NCBI RefSeq assembly: GCF_023715145.1
Contig: NZ_JAMBNP010000003.1
Coordinates: forward strand, 496,001 to 560,000
DNA length: 64,000 bases
Source: Paenibacillus glycanilyticus
GTDB taxonomy: Bacteria; Bacillota; Bacilli; Paenibacillales; Paenibacillaceae
Reading direction: 5' to 3'
Each line of letters starts with the position of its first letter. The first letter of the stretch is position 1. Both the position numbers and the translations under genes were made by a program. A model generated the notes under the pieces. It saw only the letters and a program-made list of their open reading frames with translations, had not been told where the DNA came from and searched no databases. Below, piece by piece: positions 1 through 9,540 of the stretch.

Positions 1-2490
1 GATTCATACGCGGCAGACGATCCGGAGCTCGCCAAGCAGTCTTACTTGAAGCAGATTGGCGCGCTTGAAGCCTGGAAGACCGTGCGGAAGCAGACCGATC
101 TGACCATTGCGATCGTAGATACGGGGGTTGATCTTGATCATCCGGATCTGAAGCGCAATCTTGTGCCCGGTACCAACCTTGTTCAGCCCAATAAGCCGCC
201 TGATGATGATAACGGCCACGGCACCAGCGTGGCCGGGGTTATCGCTGCCGCCGGCAATAACGGCATCGGCGTAAGCGGCATCCTCTGGGAAGCCAAGCTG
301 ATGCCAATCAAAGCATTGGATTCTCAAGGGGATGGAACAGAACGCGACTTGGGGGAGGCGATCCTGTACGCCGTCCGGAACGGCGCGCGTATTGTCGTGC
401 TGTCCGTCGGATTAAACAGGTATTCGCCTTATATGCTGGACATCGTGAACTACGCCGAAAGCAAGGGCGTTCTGCTCATTGCTGCGGCGGGCAACGACGG
501 TCTCATGCAAGGGAATAAGGCCGCGGTAAAATATCCGGCTGCTTATCCCACTGTGCTTGGAGTTGGCGGAGCGAAGACGGACAATACGCCGGATTCCCGC
601 TCGAACCCGGGTCCCGAGGTTGATCTGGCGGCGTCCTGGCATGTGTATACAACCGCAATGGGAGGACGATACAAGCAGGAGGAAGGAACGTCGATGGCGG
701 CTCCTCAGGTTGCGGCCGCGGCTGCGTTAGTCTGGGCCAGATATCCGGCGCTAAAGCCTTATCAGGTAAGGGAGCTGCTGCGCCAGACGGCCAAGGACAT
801 CGGCCCGGCCGGCTTTGATAACAAGTCCGGGTACGGCCTGCTTCAGGTGAACAAGGCGGTTACGATGACGGCGAAATCCGACCGTTTCGAGCCTAACGGC
901 AACCGTGCAAGCGCGAGGCCGCTTCCTGCTGGAAAGCAGGTTACCGCTATGCTTTCCGGAGGCGGCGACCTCGACTGGTATACGATTGACGCCCCGTACG
1001 ACGGGACCGTCACGCTGAATTTCGAGGAATGGATTGCCGAGGGCAGCACCACGCAGCCCGTGCGGTTATCCCATTATTCGGGCGACAAGCTGCAAGCGGC
1101 GACGGAGTCCAAGCTCGGAAGCAGGACGGTTGAATTCAAAGTAAAAAAGGGCAAGCAAGCCTTCCTGATTCAATATATGAATGCTGAAAATGACCTGAAG
1201 CTGCCTTACCTGCTGACGGCAAGCTTTGCCATGGCTCCGGACAGCTATGAGCAAAACGACAAGACGTATGAAGCCTACACGCTTCAGCCGCGAAGCCAGA
1301 GCATTACCGGCTCCTTTCATCAGCTGGCAGACCGGGATTGGTATGCGGTGACGTTCACGCAAGGCGGAACGCTAAGCCTTCGGGTAACGACGGATACGGT
1401 TCGGATCGATCCCGAGCTTGCGGTTCAGCAGGCGGGCCAGGCGTTAATGTCGTATGACGAGGAGCGGGAGGGTGCGTCGGAGCAGTCTCCAGTACTAACC
1501 GTCTCGCCGGGCAAATATTATATCCGTATCCACAATGCGATATCGTCCGAGGCCAGCCCTACCTTGGGAACCTACACGCTGAAGATGGACTACGTTCCGA
1601 AATACGTGGATCCAAACGAACCAAACGATAAGTATTACGAAGCGCTGATGACCACTTCCGGCACGGAGTATGTCGGGGTAATCGGCAGCGCGAGCGATGC
1701 GGACTGGTTCCAGCTCCGTCTCTCCCAGGCGAGCGTTGTGGACATGAATTTGTTTAACGTTCCGTCAGGCAAAATGATGAAGCTGGAAGCATACGATAAG
1801 AAGCAGAAGCTGGTCTTTACTCAAATGACCGGTCGCAGCGGGGCGCTTCAGGCGGTGAATAAGGTTCTCCAGCCGGGGGTGTATTACATAAAGCTTACGG
1901 CGAACGGCGCTTTTGACAAGCAGTATTACCGCTTCAAGGTGAAATCCGATCCGCTTGTAGCCGGGTTCCGCGATATTGGCAGCCACTGGTCGCGGGACGC
2001 GGTTGCCGAGATGAGCAAGCTGGGCATCGTGAGCGGTACCGGGCCTTATACGTTTGAGCCGAACCGGCCGATTACCCGCGCGGAAGCGGTGGCGATGACG
2101 ATCAAGGCGTATAAGCCGATCATTGCCGGAATGCCAAGAGAAGTCCGGTTCAAGGATCTGGACGATGATCATTGGGCTTACGGCGCAATTGCCAAAGCGG
2201 TACAGAAGGGGTGGATCAAAGGATTCCCGGATGGAACCTTCCGTCCGGAACAGCCGGTGACAAGAGCGGAGATGGCGCTTATCATCGGTTATGCCGATCA
2301 AGTGCTGCCTGTGCCGCCGGCCGGAAATCCGTTCAAAGACGTCGGGCGCGCCCATTGGGCGGCTCCAATGCTGAATGTACTGAAGCTGAAGGGGGTAATC
2401 AGCGGCACGGGAGACGACCGCTTCGAGCCTGGCAAAAAAGCCAGCCGTGCGGAGTTTACAACGATTTTATATCGGGTATATAGACATTAA
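1..2490 (+). CDS. S8 subtilisin-like serine peptidase with PPC and SLH domains (5' end missing)
   Basis: The reading frame is open to the first base of the window, so the start, signal peptide and propeptide lie upstream; 829 residues are visible. The catalytic triad is complete: Asp in IVDTGVD (codon at 118), His in NGHGTSVAG (codon at 217) and Ser in GTSMAAP (codon at 691). After the peptidase come three beta-sandwich stretches of the pre-peptidase C-terminal (PPC) kind, each with a DxDWY/F core (about residues 295-395, 410-520, 535-645). Three SLH repeats end the protein (from about residue 655), each with an ITRAE-like motif. It is therefore an exported protease anchored to the cell-wall polymer. 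It fits the csaB/tagA/tagO genes in the same window. The target protein is unknown. Confidence 0.95.
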   Translation, partial: DSYAADDPELAKQSYLKQIGALEAWKTVRKQTDLTIAIVDTGVDLDHPDLKRNLVPGTNLVQPNKPPDDDNGHGTSVAGVIAAAGNNGIGVSGILWEAKLMPIKALDSQGDGTERDLGEAILYAVRNGARIVVLSVGLNRYSPYMLDIVNYAESKGVLLIAAAGNDGLMQGNKAAVKYPAAYPTVLGVGGAKTDNTPDSRSNPGPEVDLAASWHVYTTAMGGRYKQEEGTSMAAPQVAAAAALVWARYPALKPYQVRELLRQTAKDIGPAGFDNKSGYGLLQVNKAVTMTAKSDRFEPNGNRASARPLPAGKQVTAMLSGGGDLDWYTIDAPYDGTVTLNFEEWIAEGSTTQPVRLSHYSGDKLQAATESKLGSRTVEFKVKKGKQAFLIQYMNAENDLKLPYLLTASFAMAPDSYEQNDKTYEAYTLQPRSQSITGSFHQLADRDWYAVTFTQGGTLSLRVTTDTVRIDPELAVQQAGQALMSYDEEREGASEQSPVLTVSPGKYYIRIHNAISSEASPTLGTYTLKMDYVPKYVDPNEPNDKYYEALMTTSGTEYVGVIGSASDADWFQLRLSQASVVDMNLFNVPSGKMMKLEAYDKKQKLVFTQMTGRSGALQAVNKVLQPGVYYIKLTANGAFDKQYYRFKVKSDPLVAGFRDIGSHWSRDAVAEMSKLGIVSGTGPYTFEPNRPITRAEAVAMTIKAYKPIIAGMPREVRFKDLDDDHWAYGAIAKAVQKGWIKGFPDGTFRPEQPVTRAEMALIIGYADQVLPVPPAGNPFKDVGRAHWAAPMLNVLKLKGVISGTGDDRFEPGKKASRAEFTTILYRVYRH

Positions 2491-2532
2491 CCATCGAACA
2501 GACATATTGATGTAGAAGGGAAAGTAAGACAG

Positions 2533-2796
2533 ATGGGTATCGATCAAATGGTGAACGATGCGCAGCATGCATCCGGCACCATCGCGTTATTTTCAATCGT
2601 CGTGAATTTGTTCAGCATCGTATTCGTCTGGTATATCCTGCAGGAGATCAAGCTGGACGTTTTCTTCAAATTCCCGCGCAGTCCGAAGGCTAGAATGTTC
2701 CAGGTAGTGCTTGCCGTTGTCTTGGGTCACGGCTTCGCCGGTTTTATACTGGATTACTGGAACTGGACGAAGCTCCTGCAGTATTTTGTCGAATAA
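2533..2796 (+). CDS. ywzB: DUF1146 small membrane protein (YwzB-like)
   Basis: This 87-residue protein has two hydrophobic segments (about residues 17-37 and 56-76) flanking a short charged loop with KFPRSPKAR. That pattern, and a position just upstream of murA, match the DUF1146/YwzB family of Bacillus. A GAAGGGAAAG stretch about 10 nt upstream supports the ATG at 2533. Its function is not known in any organism I can name. It is probably an integral membrane protein, and the link to cell-wall synthesis rests on neighbourhood only. Confidence 0.85.
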   Translation: MGIDQMVNDAQHASGTIALFSIVVNLFSIVFVWYILQEIKLDVFFKFPRSPKARMFQVVLAVVLGHGFAGFILDYWNWTKLLQYFVE

Positions 2797-3111
2797 CAAA
2801 CTTCAAAAAAGACAACAATGGATACTACAGGACGGTATGAAAATGACACGGGACTACGAACAACTGTATATAAAGCCCCGGATATGAAATGAAAACGCTG
2901 CCCGCCAGGCAATATTCGGACAGTTCTTTCGGCTCGGTTCAGCGGTTTATTTAGTGCTTTATGACGATCTTTCTGGTAATAATTTACCGCTTGTCGATTT
3001 GTGTAAATGAATGATAAGATGAAGGTTGGATAAAGCTTAAATTTGTCATTTTCTTATACAAAAATTGGAACTAATGTTTGGAGAAATTCAGTTCGCGGAG
3101 GGAACTATAAG
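2797..3111. other. Intergenic stretch upstream of murA, weak promoter candidate
   Basis: There is no credible gene in these 315 bases. A possible sigma-A promoter for murA is TTGTCG at 2991-2996, 18 nt, then TAAGAT at 3015-3020 (about 4/6 in each box). I see no strong terminator after the DUF1146 gene. Confidence 0.35.
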
Positions 3112-4482
3112 ATGACCAAAATTATCGTCCGCGGAGGCCAGCGTCTATCGGGAACGGTCCGTGTCAGCGGTGCAAAAAATGCAGTACTTCCCATTTTGGC
3201 GGCCTCGTTATTAGCGGCGGAAGGAGACAGCGTCATCTGTGACGTTCCCCTCCTCGACGATGTAATGACCATTCAGAAAGTATTAGCTTCGTTGGGCGCA
3301 AAAATTACTTACAACAATGAAACGATGAAGATTTCTGCGGGGATGATTTCCTCCTTTGAGGCTCCTTACGAGTTCGTCCGCAAGATGCGTGCTTCTTTCC
3401 TTGTCATGGGACCTTTATTGGCCAGGATCGGCAAGGTTCGGATTTCGCTGCCGGGCGGGTGCGCGATTGGTACAAGACCAATTGACCAGCATCTGAAGGG
3501 CTTTGAAGCAATGGGGGCGGAGATTACCCTTGGACACGGCTTCATTGAAGCAAGTACTAAATCGCGTCTTAAAGGTGCGAAGATCTATCTGGATGTAGCT
3601 AGCGTCGGGGCAACGGAAAATATTATGATGGCCGCCGCTTTGGCGGAGGGCACAACAACGATCGAGAACGCTGCGAAAGAGCCGGAAATCGTTGACTTGG
3701 CCAACTATTTGAATGCTATGGGTGCCAAGGTGCGCGGCGCGGGTACGGGCGAGATCCGTATTGAAGGCGTTGAGCGCATGCATGGCGTGAACCATAATGT
3801 TATTCCGGACCGTGTGGAAGCAGGCACGTACATGATTGCTGCAGCGATCACGGGCGGAGACGTATTTGTGGAAAATGCGATTGGGGATCATTTGACACCG
3901 GTTATTTCGAAGTTGCAGGAAATGGGCGTTGAAGTATCGGAATCAGACAACGGCATTCGTGTTCGTGCCCCTAAAGCGCTAAAGTCGGTAGATGTGAAGA
4001 CATTGCCGCATCCTGGCTTCCCGACCGATATGCAGTCCCAGATGATGGCGCTGCTGCTCGTATCGGAAGGAACCTCGGTCGTAACGGAGACGGTATTCGA
4101 GAATCGCTTCATGCATGTTGAAGAATTCCAGAAGATGAATGCGCAGATTAAGGTCGAAGGCCGTTCGGCATTCGTAACCGGCAGCGTGCCGCTTGTTGGC
4201 GCAAAAGTATGCGCAACCGATCTTCGCGCAGGCGCTGCGTTGATCTGTGCGGGACTTCGTGCAGACGGCGAGACGGAGGTATCCGGCATTTATCACGTAG
4301 ACCGCGGTTATGTGGATATTACAGGCAAGCTTGCCGCTCTTGGTGCGGATATCAGACGGATTGAGCCGGAAGCTCAGGTTGCCGCTGTAGCCGCTGCTCC
4401 AGCACCTGCTGCTGAGCTTGAACCGGTTGGCAGCTTCAAGCGCGAAGCCGCAGTATTGAAAGTACAGCCTACCTGGGCGTAA
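3112..4482 (+). CDS. murA: UDP-N-acetylglucosamine 1-carboxyvinyltransferase MurA
   Basis: MurA performs the first committed step of peptidoglycan synthesis in the cytoplasm, transferring enolpyruvate from PEP to UDP-GlcNAc. The ATG at 3112 is chosen over an in-frame upstream start (3043) because GGAGGGAAC lies just before it and the protein then begins MTKIIVRGG, as the family does. Lys22-Asn23 (SGAKNAVLP) and the PEP-binding Cys117 in GGCAIGTRP are present. The protein has 456 residues, against roughly 420-435 for most MurA. The extra length is an Ala/Pro-rich C-terminal tail of about 35 residues after the usual end near ADIRRIE. Gene order DUF1146-murA matches Bacillus. Confidence 0.97.
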   Translation: MTKIIVRGGQRLSGTVRVSGAKNAVLPILAASLLAAEGDSVICDVPLLDDVMTIQKVLASLGAKITYNNETMKISAGMISSFEAPYEFVRKMRASFLVMGPLLARIGKVRISLPGGCAIGTRPIDQHLKGFEAMGAEITLGHGFIEASTKSRLKGAKIYLDVASVGATENIMMAAALAEGTTTIENAAKEPEIVDLANYLNAMGAKVRGAGTGEIRIEGVERMHGVNHNVIPDRVEAGTYMIAAAITGGDVFVENAIGDHLTPVISKLQEMGVEVSESDNGIRVRAPKALKSVDVKTLPHPGFPTDMQSQMMALLLVSEGTSVVTETVFENRFMHVEEFQKMNAQIKVEGRSAFVTGSVPLVGAKVCATDLRAGAALICAGLRADGETEVSGIYHVDRGYVDITGKLAALGADIRRIEPEAQVAAVAAAPAPAAELEPVGSFKREAAVLKVQPTWA

Positions 4483-4500
4483 CGTATAGGTTTGGTAAAG

Positions 4501-4534
4501 AAGCTGTTTCCTTCATGAGGAAGCGGCTTTTTTT
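4501..4534 (+). terminator. Intrinsic terminator after murA
   Basis: A 12-bp stem with G-U pairs (4501-4512 with 4518-4529), loop TCATG, followed by a run of Ts. It lies 18 nt after the murA stop. Confidence 0.9.
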
Positions 4535-4679
4535 GTGCACTTCTAAGAGTGTGCAAGTTTAATCTGATCATTTGGCTTAAAGAGGTCGTTCCGGAGCCCC
4601 TTGGCTTGTTCATGCTGTGTTCATTTTCCCGTGATATATTCCTCGGTAGATATGACCGATGGAGGGTGGAGTACAGTCA

Positions 4680-6326
4680 ATGAAGAAGTGGACATTATGG
4701 CTTGGTATCATCATTATTCTTGCTGCCGCCGGCGGGGGCGCGTATTACTACTATTTCATGCGCGATGAGAAGGCAACGGCGGAGACGCCTCTTGCGGTTA
4801 CGGCCAGAGCTGTCAAAGGCGACATTAAGACGTCGATAAGCGGGACAGGCTCGGTAGAGGCGAATTCCAGAGAGACGGTAACCGCGGGTAAAAGCGGCAC
4901 CATTGCAACCTTATCCTTCAAAGAAGGAGACAAGGTGAAGAAAGGGCAAGTGCTGGCTACTTTTGAAGACAACGATAATTATGATGATCAGATCGAGTCG
5001 ATCAACAAAAATATCACCAAAACAAAAGAGCAGATCGCTGACAAGCAAGAGGAATATAAAGAAGCGATTGGCACCGAGAACGAGGAGCAGACGACCAAAT
5101 CGATCAAGGATGCCATTGATGATCTGCAGTCAACCATTGATGACTACAACGATCAGCTTCAGGACATCTATGAAGATCAGGCGAAAGAAGTGAAGCAGGT
5201 TATCGCTTCAATCGACGGCGAAGTGACGACAAGCGATGTGAGCGTGGGCGATGAGGTTCAGTCCAACACAACCATCGCGGAGATTGTTGACTATTCGCAT
5301 CTTGAGTTTGTTACGAGCATTGATGAGCTGGATATTCCTAGCGTGAAAGAGAAGCAAGCCGCGCAAATTACGCTTAGCGCGATTACGGACCGGACCATTG
5401 AAGCAACGGTATCCGAGATTGCAAAGGAAGGGACCTCTTCCAATGGTTCGGCATCTTACAGCGTAAGCTTGCTCCTTAATGATATAGACGGCGTCATGGT
5501 CGGCATGTCCGGTCAGGCGGATATTACCACGAAGCAAAGTACGGATGCCGTGCTTGTGCCGGTTAATGCGGTTGTTGAATTTGGAGGCAAGTCATATGTT
5601 CGCGTTCCTGGTACGGGCAGCGGAACGGGGAATGGGAATGGGAATGGCGCAGCTCCAAGCGGAGCAACCGGCGGCCAAGGTCAACGCGGTCAAGGAACGC
5701 AAGGCGCGACCGGGAATGAAGCAGCGGCTGGCGGCGGCTGGCAAGGCGGAGGCGGTCGTTTCCAAGGCGGAGCAACAACGGCAGAAGGACAAGGAAGAGG
5801 ACGAAATGTTGCCGCTGCAGACAGCGGCACTGAAGGCGGTACTACGCCCAATGGAGGCGGTACAGGTCAAGGCACGGCACCTCTAGGCACGCAAGGCGGT
5901 GCAGCTCCAGGCGGAGCTGCGGGTGGTACAGGCCAAGGCACAAGACCTGGAACTTCGCCAGGCGGAAACGCTCAGGGCGGTAATTCCTTTGGCGGTCAAG
6001 GCGGAAGAGGCGGCGCGGGTGCTCAAATGCGCGAAAGCATTACGCTTGGCGGCCAGCTGAAGGAAGTAACGGTCGGCATCAGCAATGAGACGTATGTTGA
6101 GATCAAATCGGGTCTCGCGGAAGGCGATTCGGTTCTGATCCCCGTAGCAACGGGTGCGCAAGGCATGGGCTCGTCCGCCACCCAGCAGCAGCAAACCCAG
6201 CAGTTCGGCGGATTTGGCGGAGGCGGATTTGGCGGACAATTCCCAGCAGGCGGCTTCCAGGGCGGCGGAGGCGGAAACGTAAGAACGTCGACCCGGGGAG
6301 CTGGCGGCGGCGGTGGTACACGATGA
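4680..6326 (+). CDS. Efflux periplasmic-adaptor-like (HlyD/MacA/YknX family) subunit with Gly-rich insert
   Basis: An N-terminal membrane anchor (about residues 5-22) is followed by a lipoyl/barrel-sandwich half (GTGSVEANSRETV). Next come a coiled coil at about 100-175 rich in K/E/Q, the second lipoyl half (SIDGEVTTSDVSVGDEV) and beta-barrel sequence. This is the layout of adaptor subunits for MacB-type ABC exporters such as B. subtilis YknX. The start at 4680 is preferred over an ATG at 4659 because GGAGGGTGGAG precedes it. The 548-residue length is far above about 380 for relatives. Two low-complexity Gly/Ala/Gln/Thr tracts explain this: about 140 residues inserted at 5610-6030 and a tail from about 6180. 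The last four bases overlap the ATPase gene. Confidence 0.9.
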   Translation: MKKWTLWLGIIIILAAAGGGAYYYYFMRDEKATAETPLAVTARAVKGDIKTSISGTGSVEANSRETVTAGKSGTIATLSFKEGDKVKKGQVLATFEDNDNYDDQIESINKNITKTKEQIADKQEEYKEAIGTENEEQTTKSIKDAIDDLQSTIDDYNDQLQDIYEDQAKEVKQVIASIDGEVTTSDVSVGDEVQSNTTIAEIVDYSHLEFVTSIDELDIPSVKEKQAAQITLSAITDRTIEATVSEIAKEGTSSNGSASYSVSLLLNDIDGVMVGMSGQADITTKQSTDAVLVPVNAVVEFGGKSYVRVPGTGSGTGNGNGNGAAPSGATGGQGQRGQGTQGATGNEAAAGGGWQGGGGRFQGGATTAEGQGRGRNVAAADSGTEGGTTPNGGGTGQGTAPLGTQGGAAPGGAAGGTGQGTRPGTSPGGNAQGGNSFGGQGGRGGAGAQMRESITLGGQLKEVTVGISNETYVEIKSGLAEGDSVLIPVATGAQGMGSSATQQQQTQQFGGFGGGGFGGQFPAGGFQGGGGGNVRTSTRGAGGGGGTR

Positions 6327-7078
6327 ACGGACAGTCCGCTCTAATCGAAATGAACGATATCGTCAAGTATTACAAGATGGCCGGAGAGAAAATGACGGTT
6401 CTGCACAATATATCGCTGAAGGTCAACCATGGCGATTTTCTTGCCATAGTTGGCCCGTCCGGCTCCGGCAAGTCTACTTTAATGAATATCATAGGCTGCC
6501 TGGACGTACCGAATGAAGGCAGCTATAAGCTGGACGGCATGGAGATCCGCGGGCAAAGCGATAATCGGCTGACGGAAATGCGGAATAAGAAAATCGGCTT
6601 TATTTTTCAGGGGTATCATCTTCTTCCGAGATTGACAGCACTGGAGAATTGCGAGCTTCCGCTTATTTACCGCGGCTTGTCGGCCAAGGAGCGGCGTGCG
6701 CGCGCCATGGAGGCGCTTGAACGCGTCGGGCTTGGCGAGAGGGTAGGCCATCGTCAGAACGAATTGTCGGGCGGCCAGCAGCAGCGCGTTGCGATTGCGC
6801 GGGCTCTCGCCACGAATCCCCCGCTCTTGCTGGCGGATGAGCCAACGGGAGCACTTGATTCGAAGACCGGCATGGAAGTGCTTGGCATGATGGAGGAGCT
6901 GAACCGCGCGGGACAGACCATTGTGCTGATTACGCATGATATGGAAGTTGCCCAACGTGCGAGACGTACGGTCATTATCCGGGATGGGGTGTTAACGGAG
7001 CAGAAAGGGAGGGACAGCCATGAAGATTACGCAGGGCCTCATAATGGCGGTCAAGAGCGTCTTATCGAACAAGCTTAG
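6323..7078 (+). CDS. ABC transporter ATP-binding protein (MacB/LolD/YknY type)
   Basis: This 251-residue ATPase has a Walker A (GPSGSGKST, about residues 43-51), Q-loop ([11 protein letters not shown]), signature LSGGQQQR, Walker [13 protein letters not shown] and switch His (ITHD). These place it in the subfamily that powers FtsX-fold permeases. The start ATG overlaps the adaptor stop (ATGA), so the two are probably translationally coupled. The C-terminal end runs 59 nt into the permease gene. It acts at the inner face of the membrane, with the adaptor and permease forming one exporter; the cargo is unknown. B. subtilis YknXYZ protects against the SdpC toxin, but the same role here is only a guess. 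Confidence 0.95.
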   Translation: MNGQSALIEMNDIVKYYKMAGEKMTVLHNISLKVNHGDFLAIVGPSGSGKSTLMNIIGCLDVPNEGSYKLDGMEIRGQSDNRLTEMRNKKIGFIFQGYHLLPRLTALENCELPLIYRGLSAKERRARAMEALERVGLGERVGHRQNELSGGQQQRVAIARALATNPPLLLADEPTGALDSKTGMEVLGMMEELNRAGQTIVLITHDMEVAQRARRTVIIRDGVLTEQKGRDSHEDYAGPHNGGQERLIEQA

Positions 7079-8210
7079 AACCATCCTTTCGATGCTCGGC
7101 ATTCTGATCGGGGTTGCGACCGTTATCGCGCTTGTTGCGATGGGCAAAGCGTCATCCAATGAAGTGGCGAGCCAGGTCTCGACGCTCGGCAGTCCGGATT
7201 CGCTCTCGGTTACGATCACGGGACGGGGGACGGTTACTTCCTTGTCCGTAGATGAGGCGCTAAAGCTTGGCGAATTGAATAATGTGAGCGGAGTTGCTCC
7301 GATTACGAGCACGAACGGCTATGCCAAATACGGCCGGACTCAAGTATCGGTTACCGTCGAGGGCATTACGCCCGAATACGAGGAAGTGAAAGATTTCAGC
7401 GTTCAGGATGGCCGCTATATTGCGGCCCCTGACATTAACAACAAGACCAAGGTAGCGCTGATCGGCACGCAGACCGCACAGGACCTGTTCGAGGACGAGA
7501 GAGTGGATCCGGAAGATGCGGTAGGCCGCAAGATTACGATAAACGGGTATATCTTCACCATTGTTGGTTTGCTGGAGTCCAAAGGGGATTCTCTAACAGG
7601 CTCTAATGACGAGAAAATCCTCATTCCCATCTCGACCGCGCAGAAAGTCTTCCAAGTAAGCGGCGTTACGACCATTAATATGAAAGTGACGGACACGAAG
7701 CAGATGAGCTCGGTCGTCAGCAGCGTGGAAGCTCAGCTCTATGAGAAGTTCCGCGGCAACGAGAATGCTTACCGTGTATTGAACCAGGAAGAAGCGATGA
7801 AGACGCTCAATTCCGTGAACGAAACGATGAACAGGCAGCTGATCTACGTAGCGGCAATCTCGCTGGTGGTTGGCGGTATCGGGATCATGAATATTATGCT
7901 CGTCTCGGTAACGGAGCGTACCCGGGAGATTGGCATACGCAAATCTCTGGGGGCGAAGAAGAGAGACATCTTATTTCAGTTTCTCGTAGAGGCAGTAGTT
8001 ATAAGCGGTCTCGGCGGAATGCTAGGTATCGTTATCGGCAATATAGCTTCCTATATCATAGGCGAGGTTATGAAAACCCCAACCGAAGTGCCAATGAATA
8101 CCATGCTGCTTTCCTTTGGCTTCTCTGCCTTTGTTGGCGTTGTTTTTGGTTACCTGCCGGCAAATAAAGCAGCAAGTCTGCGCCCGGTCGATGCTTTGCG
8201 TCATGACTAG
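7020..8210 (+). CDS. FtsX/MacB-like ABC transporter permease (YknZ type)
   Basis: The protein has 396 residues, with one N-terminal membrane helix ([18 protein letters not shown]), a large extracellular MacB core domain, and three C-terminal helices near residues 275-300, 325-350 and 360-385. The sequence [15 protein letters not shown] after the second helix is typical of the family. The start at 7020 is supported by GGGAGGGAC a few bases upstream and by homologous N-termini, although it lies inside the ATPase gene. It is the third gene of an adaptor-ATPase-permease operon inserted between murA and spoIID, which are neighbours in B. subtilis. Confidence 0.93.
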   Translation: MKITQGLIMAVKSVLSNKLRTILSMLGILIGVATVIALVAMGKASSNEVASQVSTLGSPDSLSVTITGRGTVTSLSVDEALKLGELNNVSGVAPITSTNGYAKYGRTQVSVTVEGITPEYEEVKDFSVQDGRYIAAPDINNKTKVALIGTQTAQDLFEDERVDPEDAVGRKITINGYIFTIVGLLESKGDSLTGSNDEKILIPISTAQKVFQVSGVTTINMKVTDTKQMSSVVSSVEAQLYEKFRGNENAYRVLNQEEAMKTLNSVNETMNRQLIYVAAISLVVGGIGIMNIMLVSVTERTREIGIRKSLGAKKRDILFQFLVEAVVISGLGGMLGIVIGNIASYIIGEVMKTPTEVPMNTMLLSFGFSAFVGVVFGYLPANKAASLRPVDALRHD

Positions 8211-8214
8211 AAAC

Positions 8215-8262
8215 AATAGGATATGCGTCGCGCTTTAACTAGAGCCCCGGTTCTATCCTATT
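8215..8262. repeat. Inverted repeat between the exporter operon and spoIID
   Basis: A 9-bp perfect inverted repeat, AATAGGATA at 8215-8223 and TATCCTATT at 8254-8262, starts just after the permease stop. No T-run follows, so it is a poor terminator. It could be a weak 3' end structure or an operator. Confidence 0.5.
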
Positions 8263-8290
8263 AATCGGCCTCATAGAATAAATCCATCAA

Positions 8291-8328
8291 GGCCGGCTTT
8301 AAGAGAGTTCATTCTCTTAAAAGGGGCC
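8291..8328 (+). promoter_or_regulatory. Hairpin in the spoIID leader
   Basis: A 9-bp perfect stem, TTTAAGAGA at 8298-8306 with TCTCTTAAA at 8313-8321, is extended by outer GGCC/GGCC pairing (8291-8294, 8325-8328). It ends about 12 nt before the spoIID Shine-Dalgarno and has no U-tail, so it is a leader structure and not a terminator. A possible sigma-E -10 (CATAGAAT at 8272-8279) lies just upstream, with a poor -35. Confidence 0.55.
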
Positions 8329-8348
8329 GATAGATGGAAAGGAGAACT

Positions 8349-9494
8349 ATGAGATACGTAATAGGCAGACCGAATCGGGCGGCCAGGCGTGCCGGCAGCA
8401 GGTGGTTAGCCGCTGTTTGCTGGACAGCCTTCGGAATCGGAATCGTTATGAGCATCTCCGTGATGCTTGCGACTTCGGCATATCGGAACGCCGAATCAAG
8501 CGAAACCTATCCATTCCAGGAGGGAAGCGGCGGCGTAGCGTCAAGTAATGGGGCGTCTGCCGACGGGTTCGGGCAGGCGCCTTTGCCGTCTCCTGCCGGG
8601 AAGCCCGCAGCAGCCGGCAGCAAGGAAAAGGAAACGTATATAACGGTTTATTTGACGAAGGAACAGCGTACGGAGCGGGTCTCCATGGAGACTTATGTTA
8701 GGGGCGTGGTCGCAGGGGAAATGCCGGCGGAATTTGAACTGGAGGCTTTGAAGGCCCAAGCAATCGCTGCCCGTACTTATATAGTAAGAAGGCTGGAGCT
8801 GGACGATCACAGCGGCATGCCCTCTTCGGCCGCAGCTTCCCGGGCGGATGTCACCGATACGGTTGATCATCAGGTATATATCCCGCTCGACAAGCTTAAG
8901 GGACTTTGGCCGAAGGATAAGCAGGAGGCGAACCTGGCCAAGCTGAACAAAGCGGTAAGCGAGACGCGCGGTGAGATTATCACGTATGGCGGCGAACCGA
9001 TACAGGCGGTATTTTTCTCTACCAGCAACGGGTATACGGAAAACTCGGAGCAATATTTTCAAGAGCAGCTTCCCTATCTTCGCAGTGTGGCGAGCCCTTG
9101 GGACAAATTGATTTCACCCCGCTATCAAGAGACCGTGAAGCTTTCGTTCTCCGATTTCTATGCTAGACTGGGGCTTGGCGGCAAGAAGAAGCCGGATATC
9201 CGCGTGCTGGACAAGACAGAGGGCAAACGGATCGCGGATATTCTGATAGACGGCAAGACGTTCACCGGCAGGGAAGTAAGAGAGAAGCTAGGCCTTGCCT
9301 CCTCTCAATTCCTGTGGAAGCTGGACGGGAATTCGATATCCTTTACAACCTTCGGTTACGGGCATGGGGTAGGCATGAGCCAGTGGGGAGCGAACGGAAT
9401 GGCGGAGGAAGGCAAAAGCGCGGAGCAGATTGTGACCTACTATTATACCGATACGAAGGTGGAGCAAGCTTCGAAGCTTGCAATTAAATCTTGA
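8349..9494 (+). CDS. spoIID: Stage II sporulation protein D (SpoIID)
   Basis: SpoIID is a membrane-anchored lytic transglycosylase of the engulfment machinery, made in the mother cell. The start at 8349 is preferred over ATG 8334 because GGAAAGGAGAACT sits directly before it; the protein then has 381 residues. There is one N-terminal membrane helix (about residues 18-40). An Ala/Pro/Gly linker follows, and then the SpoIID catalytic domain with VVAGEMPAEFELEALKAQA, where the Glu of GEMP is the expected catalytic residue, and YGHGVGMSQWGA near the C-terminus. Its place between murA and spoIIQ matches B. subtilis apart from the inserted exporter operon. Confidence 0.96.
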   Translation: MRYVIGRPNRAARRAGSRWLAAVCWTAFGIGIVMSISVMLATSAYRNAESSETYPFQEGSGGVASSNGASADGFGQAPLPSPAGKPAAAGSKEKETYITVYLTKEQRTERVSMETYVRGVVAGEMPAEFELEALKAQAIAARTYIVRRLELDDHSGMPSSAAASRADVTDTVDHQVYIPLDKLKGLWPKDKQEANLAKLNKAVSETRGEIITYGGEPIQAVFFSTSNGYTENSEQYFQEQLPYLRSVASPWDKLISPRYQETVKLSFSDFYARLGLGGKKKPDIRVLDKTEGKRIADILIDGKTFTGREVREKLGLASSQFLWKLDGNSISFTTFGYGHGVGMSQWGANGMAEEGKSAEQIVTYYYTDTKVEQASKLAIKS

Positions 9495-9540
9495 TATAGC
9501 TAGCAAAAAAAGTTCTTCTCAAAAAATAGTAACGCCTCAC

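Noticed and set aside
5545..5886. 113-codon + strand frame inside the adaptor gene
   Set aside because: Frame-shifted reading of the Gly-rich tract; no independent ribosome-binding site or family match.
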